From: UBA6522 sp965205045
GTDB lineage: Bacteria > Pseudomonadota > Gammaproteobacteria > Steroidobacterales > Rariloculaceae
DNA: 64,000 nucleotides
NCBI GenBank assembly: GCA_965205045.1
Contig: OZ242031.1
Span: 930,001 to 994,000, forward strand
Reading direction: 5' to 3'
Positions 45,136 through 54,527 of the stretch are shown here, piece by piece; the first letter of the stretch is position 1; each line of letters begins with the position of its first letter. The position numbers and the translations under genes were made by a program. Below the pieces are notes generated by a model. The model made no database searches. It was given only the letters and a program-made list of their open reading frames with translations, and had not been told where the DNA came from.

Positions 45136-47475
45136 TCAGAAGAACACGTCGACGGTCACGCCGTACTCCCTGGGACGGCCCGCGTAGTTCAGCAAGGTGC
45201 CGATCGGGCCACCGACGCCGCCCCCCAGAAGATAATACTCGTTGGTCAGATTGTCACCGAACGCGGTAACGCGAATATTCTCCGATGGCGTCTCGAACAC
45301 GAGCCGGACGTTCAGCAACCCGTAGGCTTCCTGCTTCAGTTGACGGTTCGTGAGCGTCTCGGTGTAGTAATCGTCGACCCAGCCGTAGTTGACACGGGCG
45401 TCCAGTCCGACTCCGTTGGAAAATTCCCAACTGCGCTGGGCGGACCCGCTCCAGCTCAACTCGGGCGTGTTGCGGAACTTGCTGTTCCTGTCGATCGCAG
45501 TCGCGCGCCCGACGTCGGTGTAACGCGCGTCGGTATAGCCGAGGTTGAAATTCAACAACCAGTCCTCGTTCGGCGCGTACGACAGTTCCGCCTCCACGCC
45601 GTCAACCGACGCGACGCCGGCGTTCGTTGGAATCTGCACCGGGAGTTCGCCGCCCGTCGCCGGGTCGATATACGTTTCGGTGAGCTGAATCTTTTCCCAC
45701 TTGCCGGAAAAGATCGCCGCATTCAACCGCAGCGTATCGCCGAGCAGGTCCGATTTGACGCCCCATTCGATCATGCCGATTTCCATCGGGTCCTGTATCC
45801 AGGGCTGCGGCGAGGGCAGCTGCGGATCCGTCGCGATGCCGGCGGCGCCCGCGCCGAAACCTTCCGAATAGCTCAGGTAAGTGCTCGCCCGACCCGAGAA
45901 GTAATACTGCAGCGACACGCGCCCGGTCGTCGAATTGAACCTGGACGGGATCTCGCTGTCCGGGACGGTGGACCCGGCGACGGCCTCGCTGACGGGATGC
46001 AGCGTGACCGTCGTCGCCGAGAAGTCCGTGCCGGTCTGCAGCGCGGCGCTGACGGTCTTGTTCAGGTTGTCGTCCGTATTGCGGCGCAGCCCCAGCGTCA
46101 AGTTCAGCCTGTCGGATGCCGACCAGGTCAACTCGCCGAAAAACGCATCCGTCTGTTCTTCCGGCGCACTGAAGAGGTTCTCCAGCGGCGGCACCAGAAG
46201 GAAACCGAGTCCGGCGCCCAGAATCCCGTTCAGAATCGCCGGGTTTTCCTTCAGCTCCCGTTGGGAAAAGAGCACGCGGCGAAGTCGGGTATCGGATTCG
46301 CGATGATAGTACCCGGCGACCCAGTTCAACCGGTCCGTCGACCCCAACAGTTGAAACTCCTGCGAAAACGTTTCCTCGTCCAGGTAGTTGAGTTCGTCGA
46401 ACACCTGGTACCGGGTGCCGTCGGTTTCGCCGTAATTTCGAGACTCCGTCGTGCGGTATCCGGTCAGGGAGCGAATCTGAACGGCGCCGGTGATGTCCCA
46501 GCTCAGCGTCAGGCTGTGCTGATCCAGTTCCTGGGTATCGGCGCCGCTGACCATTTTCGAGGACGCGACGTTCCACTCGCCGATGCCCGCGGCGGTACTG
46601 TAGTCGGTTGCCTCGGCCACCGGCGGGAAGCCGAACATGTCGTACATGCTGATCAGGGTAAACGGAAAGCCCGGGGGCGGAGGAAGCAGACTGTGCAGAA
46701 CGCGCGCCGTGCCGTTGCGCTCGAACGTGACGCGGTCCCACGAATAGCGCGCATCGAACGATTCGCCGGGCTCGAAATAGAAGTCGGCCCGGAAGTTGCG
46801 GTCATCCAGGTCGCCCGAATCGACCCCGCCCGGCAGGATGTTCCTGACGTAGCCGTCCCGTTTGGCGAGCGCGCCCGTCAATCGCACCTTGAGTGTGTTT
46901 CCGAGCGGAAAACTGGCGGAGGCCTTGAGGTCCGTGCGATTGAAGCTTCCCCCGGTCGCCTGAAGTTTCGCTTCGAATTCGTCCGCCGGAACCCGGGTGA
47001 CGAGTTGAACGGCGCCGCCCATCGTTCCGCGGCCGAAGAGCGTTCCCTGCGGCCCCTTCATCACCTCGACGCGCTCCAGTTCGACGAACTCGCGCGTCAG
47101 CAGGTTGTTGCCGGTCGTTTCGATGCCGTCGACGTAGACCGCCACCTCCGGTATGCCCCGCATGACCGTGATGGTACGGAGCTCGCCGGCAATGAAACCG
47201 GAATTGACCGAGAGGTTCGGAACCATCACGTTCACGTCTTCGAGTTCCCTGAGCCCCGCCAGCGCAATGTCTTCGCCGCTGAAGACCAGCACCGAAACCG
47301 GCACGTCCTGGATGGACTCCTCGCGTCGGCGAGCCGTCACGATGACTTCCTCGAGCAATGCCGCCGTGGCGGCCCCGCTGCCGGCATCGCCGCCGGATTG
47401 GGCCGAAGCGGAAAGTGAAATCGCGAGCCCGGCCGCGATCGGGAGAATCGATCGGCTTATTGAGTTTGTTGACAT
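45136..47475 (-). CDS. TonB-dependent outer-membrane receptor
   Basis: The protein of about 779 residues begins with a signal peptide ('SILPIAAGLAISLSASAQSG') and then a TonB box-like 'LEEVIVTARRREESIQDVPV', the plug domain ('RGTMGGAVQLVTRVPADEFE') and a 22-strand barrel ending 'YGVTVDVFF' with the terminal aromatic residue. It is of the kind often found with aromatic or plant/algal compound use, not clearly a siderophore receptor. The ATG at 47475 is preferred over 47484. A 20-bp palindrome lies upstream at 47547-47566. Confidence 0.92.
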   Translation of the reverse strand: MSTNSISRSILPIAAGLAISLSASAQSGGDAGSGAATAALLEEVIVTARRREESIQDVPVSVLVFSGEDIALAGLRELEDVNVMVPNLSVNSGFIAGELRTITVMRGIPEVAVYVDGIETTGNNLLTREFVELERVEVMKGPQGTLFGRGTMGGAVQLVTRVPADEFEAKLQATGGSFNRTDLKASASFPLGNTLKVRLTGALAKRDGYVRNILPGGVDSGDLDDRNFRADFYFEPGESFDARYSWDRVTFERNGTARVLHSLLPPPPGFPFTLISMYDMFGFPPVAEATDYSTAAGIGEWNVASSKMVSGADTQELDQHSLTLSWDITGAVQIRSLTGYRTTESRNYGETDGTRYQVFDELNYLDEETFSQEFQLLGSTDRLNWVAGYYHRESDTRLRRVLFSQRELKENPAILNGILGAGLGFLLVPPLENLFSAPEEQTDAFFGELTWSASDRLNLTLGLRRNTDDNLNKTVSAALQTGTDFSATTVTLHPVSEAVAGSTVPDSEIPSRFNSTTGRVSLQYYFSGRASTYLSYSEGFGAGAAGIATDPQLPSPQPWIQDPMEIGMIEWGVKSDLLGDTLRLNAAIFSGKWEKIQLTETYIDPATGGELPVQIPTNAGVASVDGVEAELSYAPNEDWLLNFNLGYTDARYTDVGRATAIDRNSKFRNTPELSWSGSAQRSWEFSNGVGLDARVNYGWVDDYYTETLTNRQLKQEAYGLLNVRLVFETPSENIRVTAFGDNLTNEYYLLGGGVGGPIGTLLNYAGRPREYGVTVDVFF

Positions 47476-47546
47476 GACAACCACCCGCTGTCCATGGGCC
47501 GAAAGGTCGTTATCGACAAACCTTACGACATAGACTGCGGGCGATC

Positions 47547-47566
47547 TGTCAACCCAGGAGTTGACA
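47547..47566. promoter_or_regulatory. 20-bp palindromic operator upstream of the TonB receptor gene
   Basis: TGTCAACCCAGGAGTTGACA is an inverted repeat (TGTCAAC/GTTGACA) that contains a TTGACA -35-like hexamer for the minus-strand receptor gene. A nearly identical palindrome lies at 52289-52308 upstream of the serine hydrolase gene. The 20-base length suits a LuxR- or TetR-type regulator, both of which are encoded in between or beside them. Confidence 0.6.
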
Positions 47567-47584
47567 ACGACAAGCGGTTTCCAA

Positions 47585-48991
47585 CTAGCGGGACCTTGCG
47601 ACCTCCGCCGCGTAAGTTCCCTTGCAACTCAGCAGCAACAACAGGGCGATCGGACCGAATACGGCTCCGGATACCGCAAGCGACGAACCCAGTTCCTGTT
47701 CCGACATGAACACGAAATCGGTAAGGAACGCGACGACCATCGGTCCGAAGCCGGCGCCGATCAGGTTCGTGAACAGAAGGTAGAACGCGGTCACCTGACC
47801 GCGCATCCGATTCGGCGTAATCAACTGTATCGATGCTGCGGCAACGCCGATGGGCGCCCCGGCGATGAACTGTACCAGGCCGAAGACGAAGTAAACCAGC
47901 GCTTCGCCGGGCATCAGCGGAAACAGCGGAATCGTAACCGACAGACCCAGCGCCACCGCCATCAGCGTGACAATGTAGGCATCGTCCCTGCCCATCGAAT
48001 AGAGCCGGTCGGCCATCCATCCGCCCAGGTAGACCCCTGCGCCCCCGCAGACCAGGAGAATGGCTCCAAGCCTTACACCCAGGTCGCCGATTTGCACACC
48101 GAATTCCCGGATGAAGAAGGCAGGCGCCCAGGCGTGTACTCCGAAAGTCACCATCGCGACCAGCGCCAGGCCGGAGAACAACTGCGCGAACAGGCCCATG
48201 CGGGAGCGAATGAATGTCAGGACTGCCCCGATGCTTGCGTCCTCTTGTTCCCTGCCGCCGCGTTGCAGATTGCGTTCGGGTTCCCCGATCGTGCCCAGCA
48301 GCAGCAGCAACGCCAACCCCAGCGGGCCGCCCACCAGCAGAAAGCAAAGGGCCCACGGCTGCACCTGGCCAATGACCGGCAGTGAAATGTCACCGAGCCC
48401 GTACGCCCATTCGATGAGATGGCCGCCGAGCATGTACGCCAGTCCGGCGCCGGCGAAAATACCGCCGGCAAAGACGCCCATGGGTTTGGCCATCCGGTTC
48501 TTGGGAAACAGGTCCGACACCATGGAATAGGCGGCGGGCGACAGCGAACTCTCCCCGACGCCGACCATCATGCGGGCGACGAACAGCGCGGAGAACGTCC
48601 TTGCGAGCCCGCACGCCACCGTCGCGATGCTCCAGCACGCGGCGCCCAGCGAAATGATGAGTTTGCGCGATGTCAGATCGGCCACGCGGGCAATCGGCAA
48701 CCCCATGGTGGCGTAGAAGATGGCGAACGCGATTCCCTGCACCGCGGCGATCTGCGTGTCGCTGAGCCCGAGGTCGGCCTTGATCGGCTCCACCAGGAGA
48801 TTGAGGATTTGCCGGTCCACGTACGAGACCGTGTTGGCCAGCATCAGCACGACCACCACGTACCATGCGTAATACAGCCTGGACTCCGACAGGTAGCTAC
48901 CCGTCGAACGTGCGGAATCCGCTGCCGCCGCCAGCTCCGCCTTCGGCTCGATCAACGAGGCGCCTGCGATGTCTGTGCCCTTCGGGCCCAC
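47585..48991 (-). CDS. MFS transporter
   Basis: The 468-residue protein has about 12 membrane segments, with 'ATMGLPIARVADLTSRKLII' in the loop between helices 2 and 3 and 'ARMMVGVGESSLSPAAYSMV' in helix 4. This is typical of the spinster-like/anion-proton MFS transporters found in catabolic clusters. It likely carries an organic acid or aromatic compound across the inner membrane. Its start overlaps the end of the class II aldolase-like gene by 40 bases, unless a later start is used. Confidence 0.85.
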   Translation of the reverse strand: MGPKGTDIAGASLIEPKAELAAAADSARSTGSYLSESRLYYAWYVVVVLMLANTVSYVDRQILNLLVEPIKADLGLSDTQIAAVQGIAFAIFYATMGLPIARVADLTSRKLIISLGAACWSIATVACGLARTFSALFVARMMVGVGESSLSPAAYSMVSDLFPKNRMAKPMGVFAGGIFAGAGLAYMLGGHLIEWAYGLGDISLPVIGQVQPWALCFLLVGGPLGLALLLLLGTIGEPERNLQRGGREQEDASIGAVLTFIRSRMGLFAQLFSGLALVAMVTFGVHAWAPAFFIREFGVQIGDLGVRLGAILLVCGGAGVYLGGWMADRLYSMGRDDAYIVTLMAVALGLSVTIPLFPLMPGEALVYFVFGLVQFIAGAPIGVAAASIQLITPNRMRGQVTAFYLLFTNLIGAGFGPMVVAFLTDFVFMSEQELGSSLAVSGAVFGPIALLLLLSCKGTYAAEVARSR

Positions 48992-49722
48992 GCGTCGAAC
49001 GTGGCATTGACCACGGCCGGTTTCAGCAGGAAATCGTGGGCCTCCCGAGCGAGTTCGGGTCTGACGGCCCTGACCGCTCCGGCGGACTGCGCCAGCAGCT
49101 GCATTCGGGCCGCGCGTTCGAGGTAAACCGCCAGGTACGTGGCCTCCTCGATCGTTTCCCCGGTCGTGACGTATCCGTGATGCGCCAGCAGGATCGAGCG
49201 CTTGTCCCCGATCGCCTCTGAAATGATGCGGCCCTCCTCATCGGAGAACGGCACCCCCGGCCACTCCGCCAGATACGCGCAATCCTCGTGAAACATCGCC
49301 GTATCCATGTGCGACACGACGAGAGGCTCGCCGATCATGGACAGCGCGGAGGTGAATGGCGGGTGCGTATGGATCACGCACCGGATGCGCGGTTTGGCCC
49401 GGTACAGCCACATGTGGAATCGCAGCGCGGGATTGACCTCGCGCGCGCCCCGGACCACGTTCAGTTCCTCGTCGACCACGCAGACATCGTCCGCGGCGAC
49501 CTCCCCGAACATGGGACCGATACACAGCGTCAACCAGGATTTCCTGTCCCGCCGGATCGTGACCTGGCCGGCCAGGTTGTCCGAATGGCCTTCGCCGGCG
49601 AGAATCCGGCACAGCAGAACCAGCTTTTCGACGTCGCTCGCCGGGCGCTGCGCGGGGCCAACGATGTCGTGCTCGAACTTCTCGTATATGCCTGGTTTGT
49701 CCTTGTGTGCGACTTTGCTCAT
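48952..49722 (-). CDS. Class II aldolase/adducin-family protein
   Basis: The 256-residue protein has the zinc-binding motif 'CVIHTHPPFTSAL' and, further on, 'LLAHHGYVTTGETIEEATYL', the His ligands of class II aldolase/adducin enzymes. Relatives cleave or decarboxylate sugar phosphates or hydroxy acids. The start at 49722 (MSKVAHKDK) fits the family; the open frame continues far upstream but is not coding there. It precedes the MFS gene and is divergent from the LuxR-type regulator. Confidence 0.88.
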   Translation of the reverse strand: MSKVAHKDKPGIYEKFEHDIVGPAQRPASDVEKLVLLCRILAGEGHSDNLAGQVTIRRDRKSWLTLCIGPMFGEVAADDVCVVDEELNVVRGAREVNPALRFHMWLYRAKPRIRCVIHTHPPFTSALSMIGEPLVVSHMDTAMFHEDCAYLAEWPGVPFSDEEGRIISEAIGDKRSILLAHHGYVTTGETIEEATYLAVYLERAARMQLLAQSAGAVRAVRPELAREAHDFLLKPAVVNATFDAWARRAQTSQAPR

Positions 49723-49875
49723 GACTGCCCCGGTCAGACTGCGGCGTGCCGAGATGGCCCATCGTAATGGATGAATCCGTGCCCGAATGTCGTCCCAAGG
49801 GTGGACAGTCCGGCGGCCGATTGGCATATTAGCGTTCGCGAGGCTTCCATTTGTCAAGGGCGGAAACCGGTTGCC

Positions 49876-50754
49876 ATGGCGAAACGGGCATCGACCCGGC
49901 GCGGGTTGAAAAACGTCGAGAACGCGTTCGGCTTCGATCAGAATCATTGGTCGATACTGGTTCGCCTGACGGGCAACCTGGCCAACGACCGGTTCGGCGC
50001 GGACCTGTACCGTTTGCTCGACGACTTCGCCGGTATTGCCCTCTGCGCGGTGCTGACGTGTCCTCTGGAGCGGCTGCAGGAACAGCGCCTGTCGCTGGTC
50101 GGCGGCTCGATTACCGAATACTGGGCGCGCGAGATGATCCGCCAGGGCACCTCCTGGATGGTCACGCACAATCATCTGTTCGATCAGCACATGGCGGAAT
50201 TCGAACAGGGCAAGATCGCGCCGGGCCCCTTGTTCCGATTCCGGCCCGACCCCGCGGAACACCCGGAGATCGCCGCGCTCTACGAAAAAAGCGGAGTACT
50301 GGAAAAAGTGTACGGCCTCGGCGTGTGCAGCGACCGCGTGCACCAGTTGAACCTGTTCCGCCCCGTTCGGAAGGGTCCGTTTTCGAAGAGGGAAATCGAC
50401 GGGCTGCAACGCCTGCTGCCGCTCGTGATGAACCTGATCCTGGCGCATTTCCAGATCTGCGGCGACGGCAAGCAACGCACGCACAACCGGGAGCGGCTGA
50501 TCACCCGGATGCGGCGGCGGCGCATTCTGCAATTCGACCGGCTCTCGGCACGGGAAACCCGCGTCTGCGACCTGATCGTGTCCGGACTGACCACCGAGGG
50601 CATCGCGACGGCATTGGGACTGAAGGTCTCCTCGATCAAGACCTATCGGAACAGGGCGTACCGCAAACTCGGAATTTCGTCCAACTCGCAACTGTACGCC
50701 ATGATCATCAACCGCATGTTCGACGATTCGGCAGACACCCGGGCCGAAGCCTGA
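49876..50754 (+). CDS. LuxR-family transcriptional regulator
   Basis: The protein (about 292 residues from ATG 49876) ends with a LuxR-type helix-turn-helix, 'RETRVCDLIVSGLTTEGIAT' followed by 'ALGLKVSSIKTYRNRAYRKL'. The N-terminal 200 residues are a separate domain without the residues of acyl-homoserine lactone sensors as far as I can tell. It is transcribed away from the aldolase/MFS genes, which it may control. It could also bind the 20-bp palindromes at 47547 and 52289. An ATG at 49771 is in frame but less likely. Confidence 0.85.
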   Translation: MAKRASTRRGLKNVENAFGFDQNHWSILVRLTGNLANDRFGADLYRLLDDFAGIALCAVLTCPLERLQEQRLSLVGGSITEYWAREMIRQGTSWMVTHNHLFDQHMAEFEQGKIAPGPLFRFRPDPAEHPEIAALYEKSGVLEKVYGLGVCSDRVHQLNLFRPVRKGPFSKREIDGLQRLLPLVMNLILAHFQICGDGKQRTHNRERLITRMRRRRILQFDRLSARETRVCDLIVSGLTTEGIATALGLKVSSIKTYRNRAYRKLGISSNSQLYAMIINRMFDDSADTRAEA

Positions 50755-50803
50755 TACGCGCTACCGCACTTGTTGACGCCGGCGGATTGCCAGGGTCGAT
50801 TCC

Positions 50804-52192
50804 CTACGGGCTCAGGTGTTTCGCGATGGCCCGGGCATACAGAAACAGCCCCGGGAAATCCGTGGTCGAAAACCAGGCGACCACCAGGTCGCGGCCGGGA
50901 GACACGTAGAGCCCCTGACCGCCCACGCCGCCCTTGTACATGTCGCCGTCGGTCCAGACCATGTCCCATTGGCGCGAATTGCAGCGGATCTCCGGGTCCG
51001 GTTCCCCGCCCGAGAACAGCCCCTGATCGTCCTCTACCTCGAAGGACGCCTGCATGAGCGCCGGGCGGCACCGCCCGAATATCGCCTCGTCGAACGATAC
51101 GTCGGTTCCCCACACGTCGCTGGCCATGGTCCCGTATTCCGCTCTCCAGCTTGGCGTGAACAGCAGCCCGTAACGGGCAAGGTCGCGCAGGCGGCTGTTC
51201 ATCATGCCGCCCGCGATCGCGCCCCCGGCGGGCGTCACGCCGAGGAACGCGTCCCCTTCGGCGCCGATGAGCGTCCACACGTAGTCGCTCAGCAGGTGAT
51301 TGAATCGCTGCCCGGAAATGGCTTCGGCCAACATCACGAGCATCCGCGTATTCAATGAGGAATACTGGAAGAGCGTCCCGGGGGCGACGTCATCGTTGCC
51401 GTCCATTGCGTACACCAACTCGTCGGTCGTCCAGAATACGCCTTCCGGTGCGCCGTCGCGTTGAATGTCGTCCCCGCCGATCATGATGCGGAAGTACTTG
51501 TTGACCTTGTGATCCTCGTTCATCATCGTGGGCAGGGACTCGTAGATGTCCAGTCCGCTCGCCATGTCCATGACGTCGATGACGCGGATGCCTTCCCAGG
51601 CGGTTCCCACCGCCCCGGGGAGATACGTTTCGACGGGATCGCCCACGTCCAGTCTGCCCTGCGCTTCCATGATGGTCAGCAACGTCGCGGGCAGTGTTTT
51701 TCCCGTCGAATACCAGATGTGATTGTGGTTTTCGTCCATGCCCGGATACGCTTCGTAAACGATCCTCCCCTCGTGGACTGCCAGCACACCCTGCGTGCGC
51801 GCGATCTCGTGCGACACGAAGGCGTCCAGCGACATGGGTCCGGGAGGCAGTTGAACCTGGATGTTCCCTATGGAGTCGTCGAGGTCGGTTGGCAACTCCC
51901 ATATGGGGCCGCCCCTGCGAACGATCGAAACCGCGTGGACGTCTTCCCAGTTCGAGTTGTAGTAGACGTTCTCGTCGAAGTTGCGGAAACCCTCGGTCGC
52001 GTTGAACACCCGGTCGGACTCGAACAGGGAACGATACCGATAGCTTTCCTCGGCCGTATAGCCGTCTCTTGCAACCGAAACAGGGGCTTGGGCCGGGGAA
52101 TCGAAGACGATCAACGTGAGCGCGGTTGCAGCAATCGCCCACAGGGACGATCGCGGAATTACGCCGGACACTCGCGATTTGGAATTCTGCAC
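50804..52192 (-). CDS. Exported serine hydrolase of the beta-lactamase/esterase family
   Basis: The 462-residue protein starts at a GTG (52192) preceded by AGGAGAG and has a signal peptide ('LWAIAATALTLIVFDSPAQA'). The catalytic 'WYSTGKTLP' gives the S-x-x-K pair near residue 163, and 'FQYSSLNTRMLVM' the Y-x-N element of class C beta-lactamase-like serine hydrolases. Such enzymes often hydrolyse esters or small amides outside the cytoplasm, for example phenolic esters. A 20-bp palindrome sits about 97 bases upstream. Confidence 0.85.
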   Translation of the reverse strand: MQNSKSRVSGVIPRSSLWAIAATALTLIVFDSPAQAPVSVARDGYTAEESYRYRSLFESDRVFNATEGFRNFDENVYYNSNWEDVHAVSIVRRGGPIWELPTDLDDSIGNIQVQLPPGPMSLDAFVSHEIARTQGVLAVHEGRIVYEAYPGMDENHNHIWYSTGKTLPATLLTIMEAQGRLDVGDPVETYLPGAVGTAWEGIRVIDVMDMASGLDIYESLPTMMNEDHKVNKYFRIMIGGDDIQRDGAPEGVFWTTDELVYAMDGNDDVAPGTLFQYSSLNTRMLVMLAEAISGQRFNHLLSDYVWTLIGAEGDAFLGVTPAGGAIAGGMMNSRLRDLARYGLLFTPSWRAEYGTMASDVWGTDVSFDEAIFGRCRPALMQASFEVEDDQGLFSGGEPDPEIRCNSRQWDMVWTDGDMYKGGVGGQGLYVSPGRDLVVAWFSTTDFPGLFLYARAIAKHLSP

Positions 52193-52288
52193 GGAAACTC
52201 TCCTCTTGCGTTGCCTGATGAAAGGCTCAACGGATCGAAATCCTTGCCCGCATGCCCAAGGAGAATAACGTATCGTCGACTCCGGGTA

Positions 52289-52308
52289 CGTCAACCTGTC
52301 GGTTGACA
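52289..52308. promoter_or_regulatory. 20-bp palindromic operator upstream of the serine hydrolase gene
   Basis: CGTCAACCTGTCGGTTGACA, inverted repeat GTCAACC/GGTTGAC, matches the site at 47547-47566 in the arms and overlaps a TTGACG hexamer that could be the -35 box, with TACGTT 16 bases on, of the minus-strand hydrolase gene. It lies just behind the TetR gene's stop. Confidence 0.6.
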
Positions 52309-52316
52309 CGATCGCA

Positions 52317-52949
52317 TCAGGGCGCCGCGAAGCGCGCGATGAACTCCCGAACCACGTACTCGACATGCGATCGCCGTTGACGGGTCGACATCGGTTCGAT
52401 GACGCCGCACATGCGCTCGGTCATTGGAATGAAGAGCATCATTCCCCAGAAAAGCCTGGCTGTCTTCCGGGGGTCTTCGATCGAGAGCCGGCCCCGCTCG
52501 ATCTCGGTCTCAAGCGTCCGGGCGAGTTCATTGATTGCCCTCTCGGGCCCATTCCGGAAATAGCTCTCGCCAAGCTCGGGATGCCTGGAAGCCTGCGCGT
52601 GCACCAGGCGAACGAAGCTGATTCCCGTCGGGGACGTCAGCACCTCGAGCGTGCGGTCGGCAACGGCGCGAAGGCGGTTTTCGAGACCGTCGGAATCGTC
52701 TCCGGGCGATTCGAGCGGAGACAGCAGATCCTCCATCATGTCTTCCATGACCGCCCGAAACAGGCCCTCCTTGTTCCGGAAATACGCGTAAATGCTGCTC
52801 TTCGAACCGCCCGCGCGTGCCACCAGTTGATCCAGACTGGTCCGTTCGTAGCCCTTCTCGGCAAACAGTTCCCGGGCGGTCTGGAGCAATCTGCCGTATC
52901 TGCGTATTGAATCCGCCCGCATCGCGATGGTTGCCGGTCTTGCGGTCAT
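52317..52949 (-). CDS. TetR-family repressor
   Basis: The 210-residue protein has the TetR helix-turn-helix 'YERTSLDQLVARAGGSKSSI' followed by 'YAYFRNKEGLF' and a helical ligand-binding C-terminus ('RQRRSHVEYVVREFIARF'). It is divergent from the folate-dependent demethylase-like gene, and two palindromes lie in the shared intergenic region (53052-53090), so it probably controls that gene and itself. Confidence 0.9.
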   Translation of the reverse strand: MTARPATIAMRADSIRRYGRLLQTARELFAEKGYERTSLDQLVARAGGSKSSIYAYFRNKEGLFRAVMEDMMEDLLSPLESPGDDSDGLENRLRAVADRTLEVLTSPTGISFVRLVHAQASRHPELGESYFRNGPERAINELARTLETEIERGRLSIEDPRKTARLFWGMMLFIPMTERMCGVIEPMSTRQRRSHVEYVVREFIARFAAP

Positions 52950-53051
52950 TCCGATACTCCTGTTCCAGGCGCCGTGATCGGACCTCGTCCGTCGAAGTTG
53001 GCGTCGTTCACCTTCCGCTTCATCGAACGGGTTTGATGAAAAACGAGTTGC

Positions 53052-53070
53052 TGTGCTAGTTTACAGCACA
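53052..53070. promoter_or_regulatory. Inverted repeat TGTGCT-N7-AGCACA
   Basis: TGTGCTAGTTTACAGCACA is a 19-base inverted repeat between the TetR gene and the divergent GcvT/LigM-like gene. It is a possible operator or part of a promoter; the next palindrome follows after two bases. Confidence 0.45.
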
Positions 53071-53072
53071 AC

Positions 53073-53090
53073 ATGTACTGATCGGTACAT
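53073..53090. promoter_or_regulatory. 18-bp palindrome, likely TetR operator
   Basis: ATGTACTGATCGGTACAT reads the same on both strands except at one symmetric pair, with a GATC centre. The position between divergent TetR and target genes, 27 bases before the ATG of the demethylase-like gene, and the size are typical of TetR-family operators. Confidence 0.65.
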
Positions 53091-53117
53091 CACCGGTTCA
53101 ACTCAAGCAGTGAATTC

Positions 53118-54464
53118 ATGACAGCGCGAACGCTCCAGGACAAGATCGATACATTCGGCTCCGCAGCGGAGATGCTGCGAAACAACCCCGGCGGGCGGTT
53201 CGTGTTTCCGATCGAGCCGGAGTTCTCGAACTGGAGAGACGAACAGGACGCTTGGAGAAAGACAGTCGTATTGCAGGACATGTCGTTTCACATGACCGAG
53301 GTGCATGTCGAAGGACCCGACGTATTGGAGTTCATCTCCCGACTCGGCGCGAACGGATTCTCAAATTTCGGTCGGATGCAGGCCAAGCAGCTGGTCCTTT
53401 GCAATGGCGAAGGGTACCTAATCGGCGACACGGTCCTCATACGGGAAGACACGGACTCGGCGGTGTACGTCATTGGCCGGCCCGAGTCCGCGAGCTGGGT
53501 CAGGTTCCAGGCCGAAACCAGCCGCCTCGACGTCAGGGTCGGGAGGGTTGAGCTTCCCACGCCGAATCTCGGCGAGCGCAGCCATTACCGTTACCAGGTG
53601 CAGGGCCCGAATGCCCGGCAATTGCTGGAAACACTGAACGGCGGGCCGCTGCCGCAAATCGGGTTTTTCAAGATGGGCAGGTTCAACATCGGCCCCTGCG
53701 AGGTCGTGGCATTGAATCACAGGATGTCCGGGTTTCCCGGCTTCGAGTTCTGGGGACCGAGCGCAGAGGGCGACGCGGTCAAAGACATGATCCTGGAGGA
53801 AGGCGAGCGGCACGGGCTGCGCCGGATTGGCGGGCGCGTGTATGCCACGACCGCGACGGAGTCGGGCTGGCTCGGCGGCGTGTTCCCCGCGATCTACAGC
53901 GGCGAAAGCACAAGGGCCTATCGGGAGTGGCTCGATGCACGCAGCCTTGCGGCGAACGCCTCGGTCGGCGGCAGCTTTGTGTTCGAAGAACCCGAAGAAA
54001 TGTACGTGACGCCCTACGATGTCGGCTACGGCTTCGTCGTCAGGTTCGATCACGACTTTATCGGAAGGAAGCGCCTGGAGAGGATCGCCGGCGAACCGCA
54101 CCTGAAGAAGGTTCGTCTAGTGTGGGACCGCGACGACGTCCTGGACATCGGCGCGAGCCTGTTGAGGCCGGGCTTGCCGTACAAGTACATGGAGATGCCC
54201 ATGGCCGGTTATGCGACGTACTGCTTCGATGAAGTCCTGGACGGGGACAAGCGGGTCGGCATGTCCAGCTATCCGGTCTACAGTTCGACCGTGCGCGCCT
54301 GGATCAGTCTGGCGATGATCGATGAGAAACTTGCCCTTGACGGCACGGAACTTGCCCTCATCTGGGGAGAACCCGACGGGGGTTCAACCAAACCTGCAGT
54401 CGAAGCGCATTGTCAGAAGGCCGTCAAGGTGTCGGTGGACAGCCAGCCGATCAAGCGCGACTAG
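53118..54464 (+). CDS. GcvT/LigM-type tetrahydrofolate-dependent O-demethylase-like protein
   Basis: The 448-residue protein is of the aminomethyltransferase (GcvT) fold: 'VVLQDMSFHMTEVHVEGPDV' and 'GEGYLIGDTVLIREDT' in the N-terminal half and 'EMYVTPYDVGYGFVVRFDHD' followed by 'FIGRKRLERIAG' in the second. This length and pattern match LigM-type vanillate/3-O-methylgallate demethylases, which move the methyl group of methoxylated aromatics to tetrahydrofolate. The role is inferred from family; other GcvT-like demethylases are possible. The methylenetetrahydrofolate reductase remnant nearby fits the same folate route. Confidence 0.78.
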   Translation: MTARTLQDKIDTFGSAAEMLRNNPGGRFVFPIEPEFSNWRDEQDAWRKTVVLQDMSFHMTEVHVEGPDVLEFISRLGANGFSNFGRMQAKQLVLCNGEGYLIGDTVLIREDTDSAVYVIGRPESASWVRFQAETSRLDVRVGRVELPTPNLGERSHYRYQVQGPNARQLLETLNGGPLPQIGFFKMGRFNIGPCEVVALNHRMSGFPGFEFWGPSAEGDAVKDMILEEGERHGLRRIGGRVYATTATESGWLGGVFPAIYSGESTRAYREWLDARSLAANASVGGSFVFEEPEEMYVTPYDVGYGFVVRFDHDFIGRKRLERIAGEPHLKKVRLVWDRDDVLDIGASLLRPGLPYKYMEMPMAGYATYCFDEVLDGDKRVGMSSYPVYSSTVRAWISLAMIDEKLALDGTELALIWGEPDGGSTKPAVEAHCQKAVKVSVDSQPIKRD

Positions 54465-54527
54465 ACCGGTTCCAGCGTGCGGCTTGGCGCTGCCATTCTG
54501 GACGTTTGCACTGTCGAGCTCTCCGCT

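Noticed and set aside
49723..50691. Long upstream extension of the class II aldolase frame
   Set aside because: It is antisense to the LuxR-type regulator; the aldolase fold begins at the ATG at 49722.
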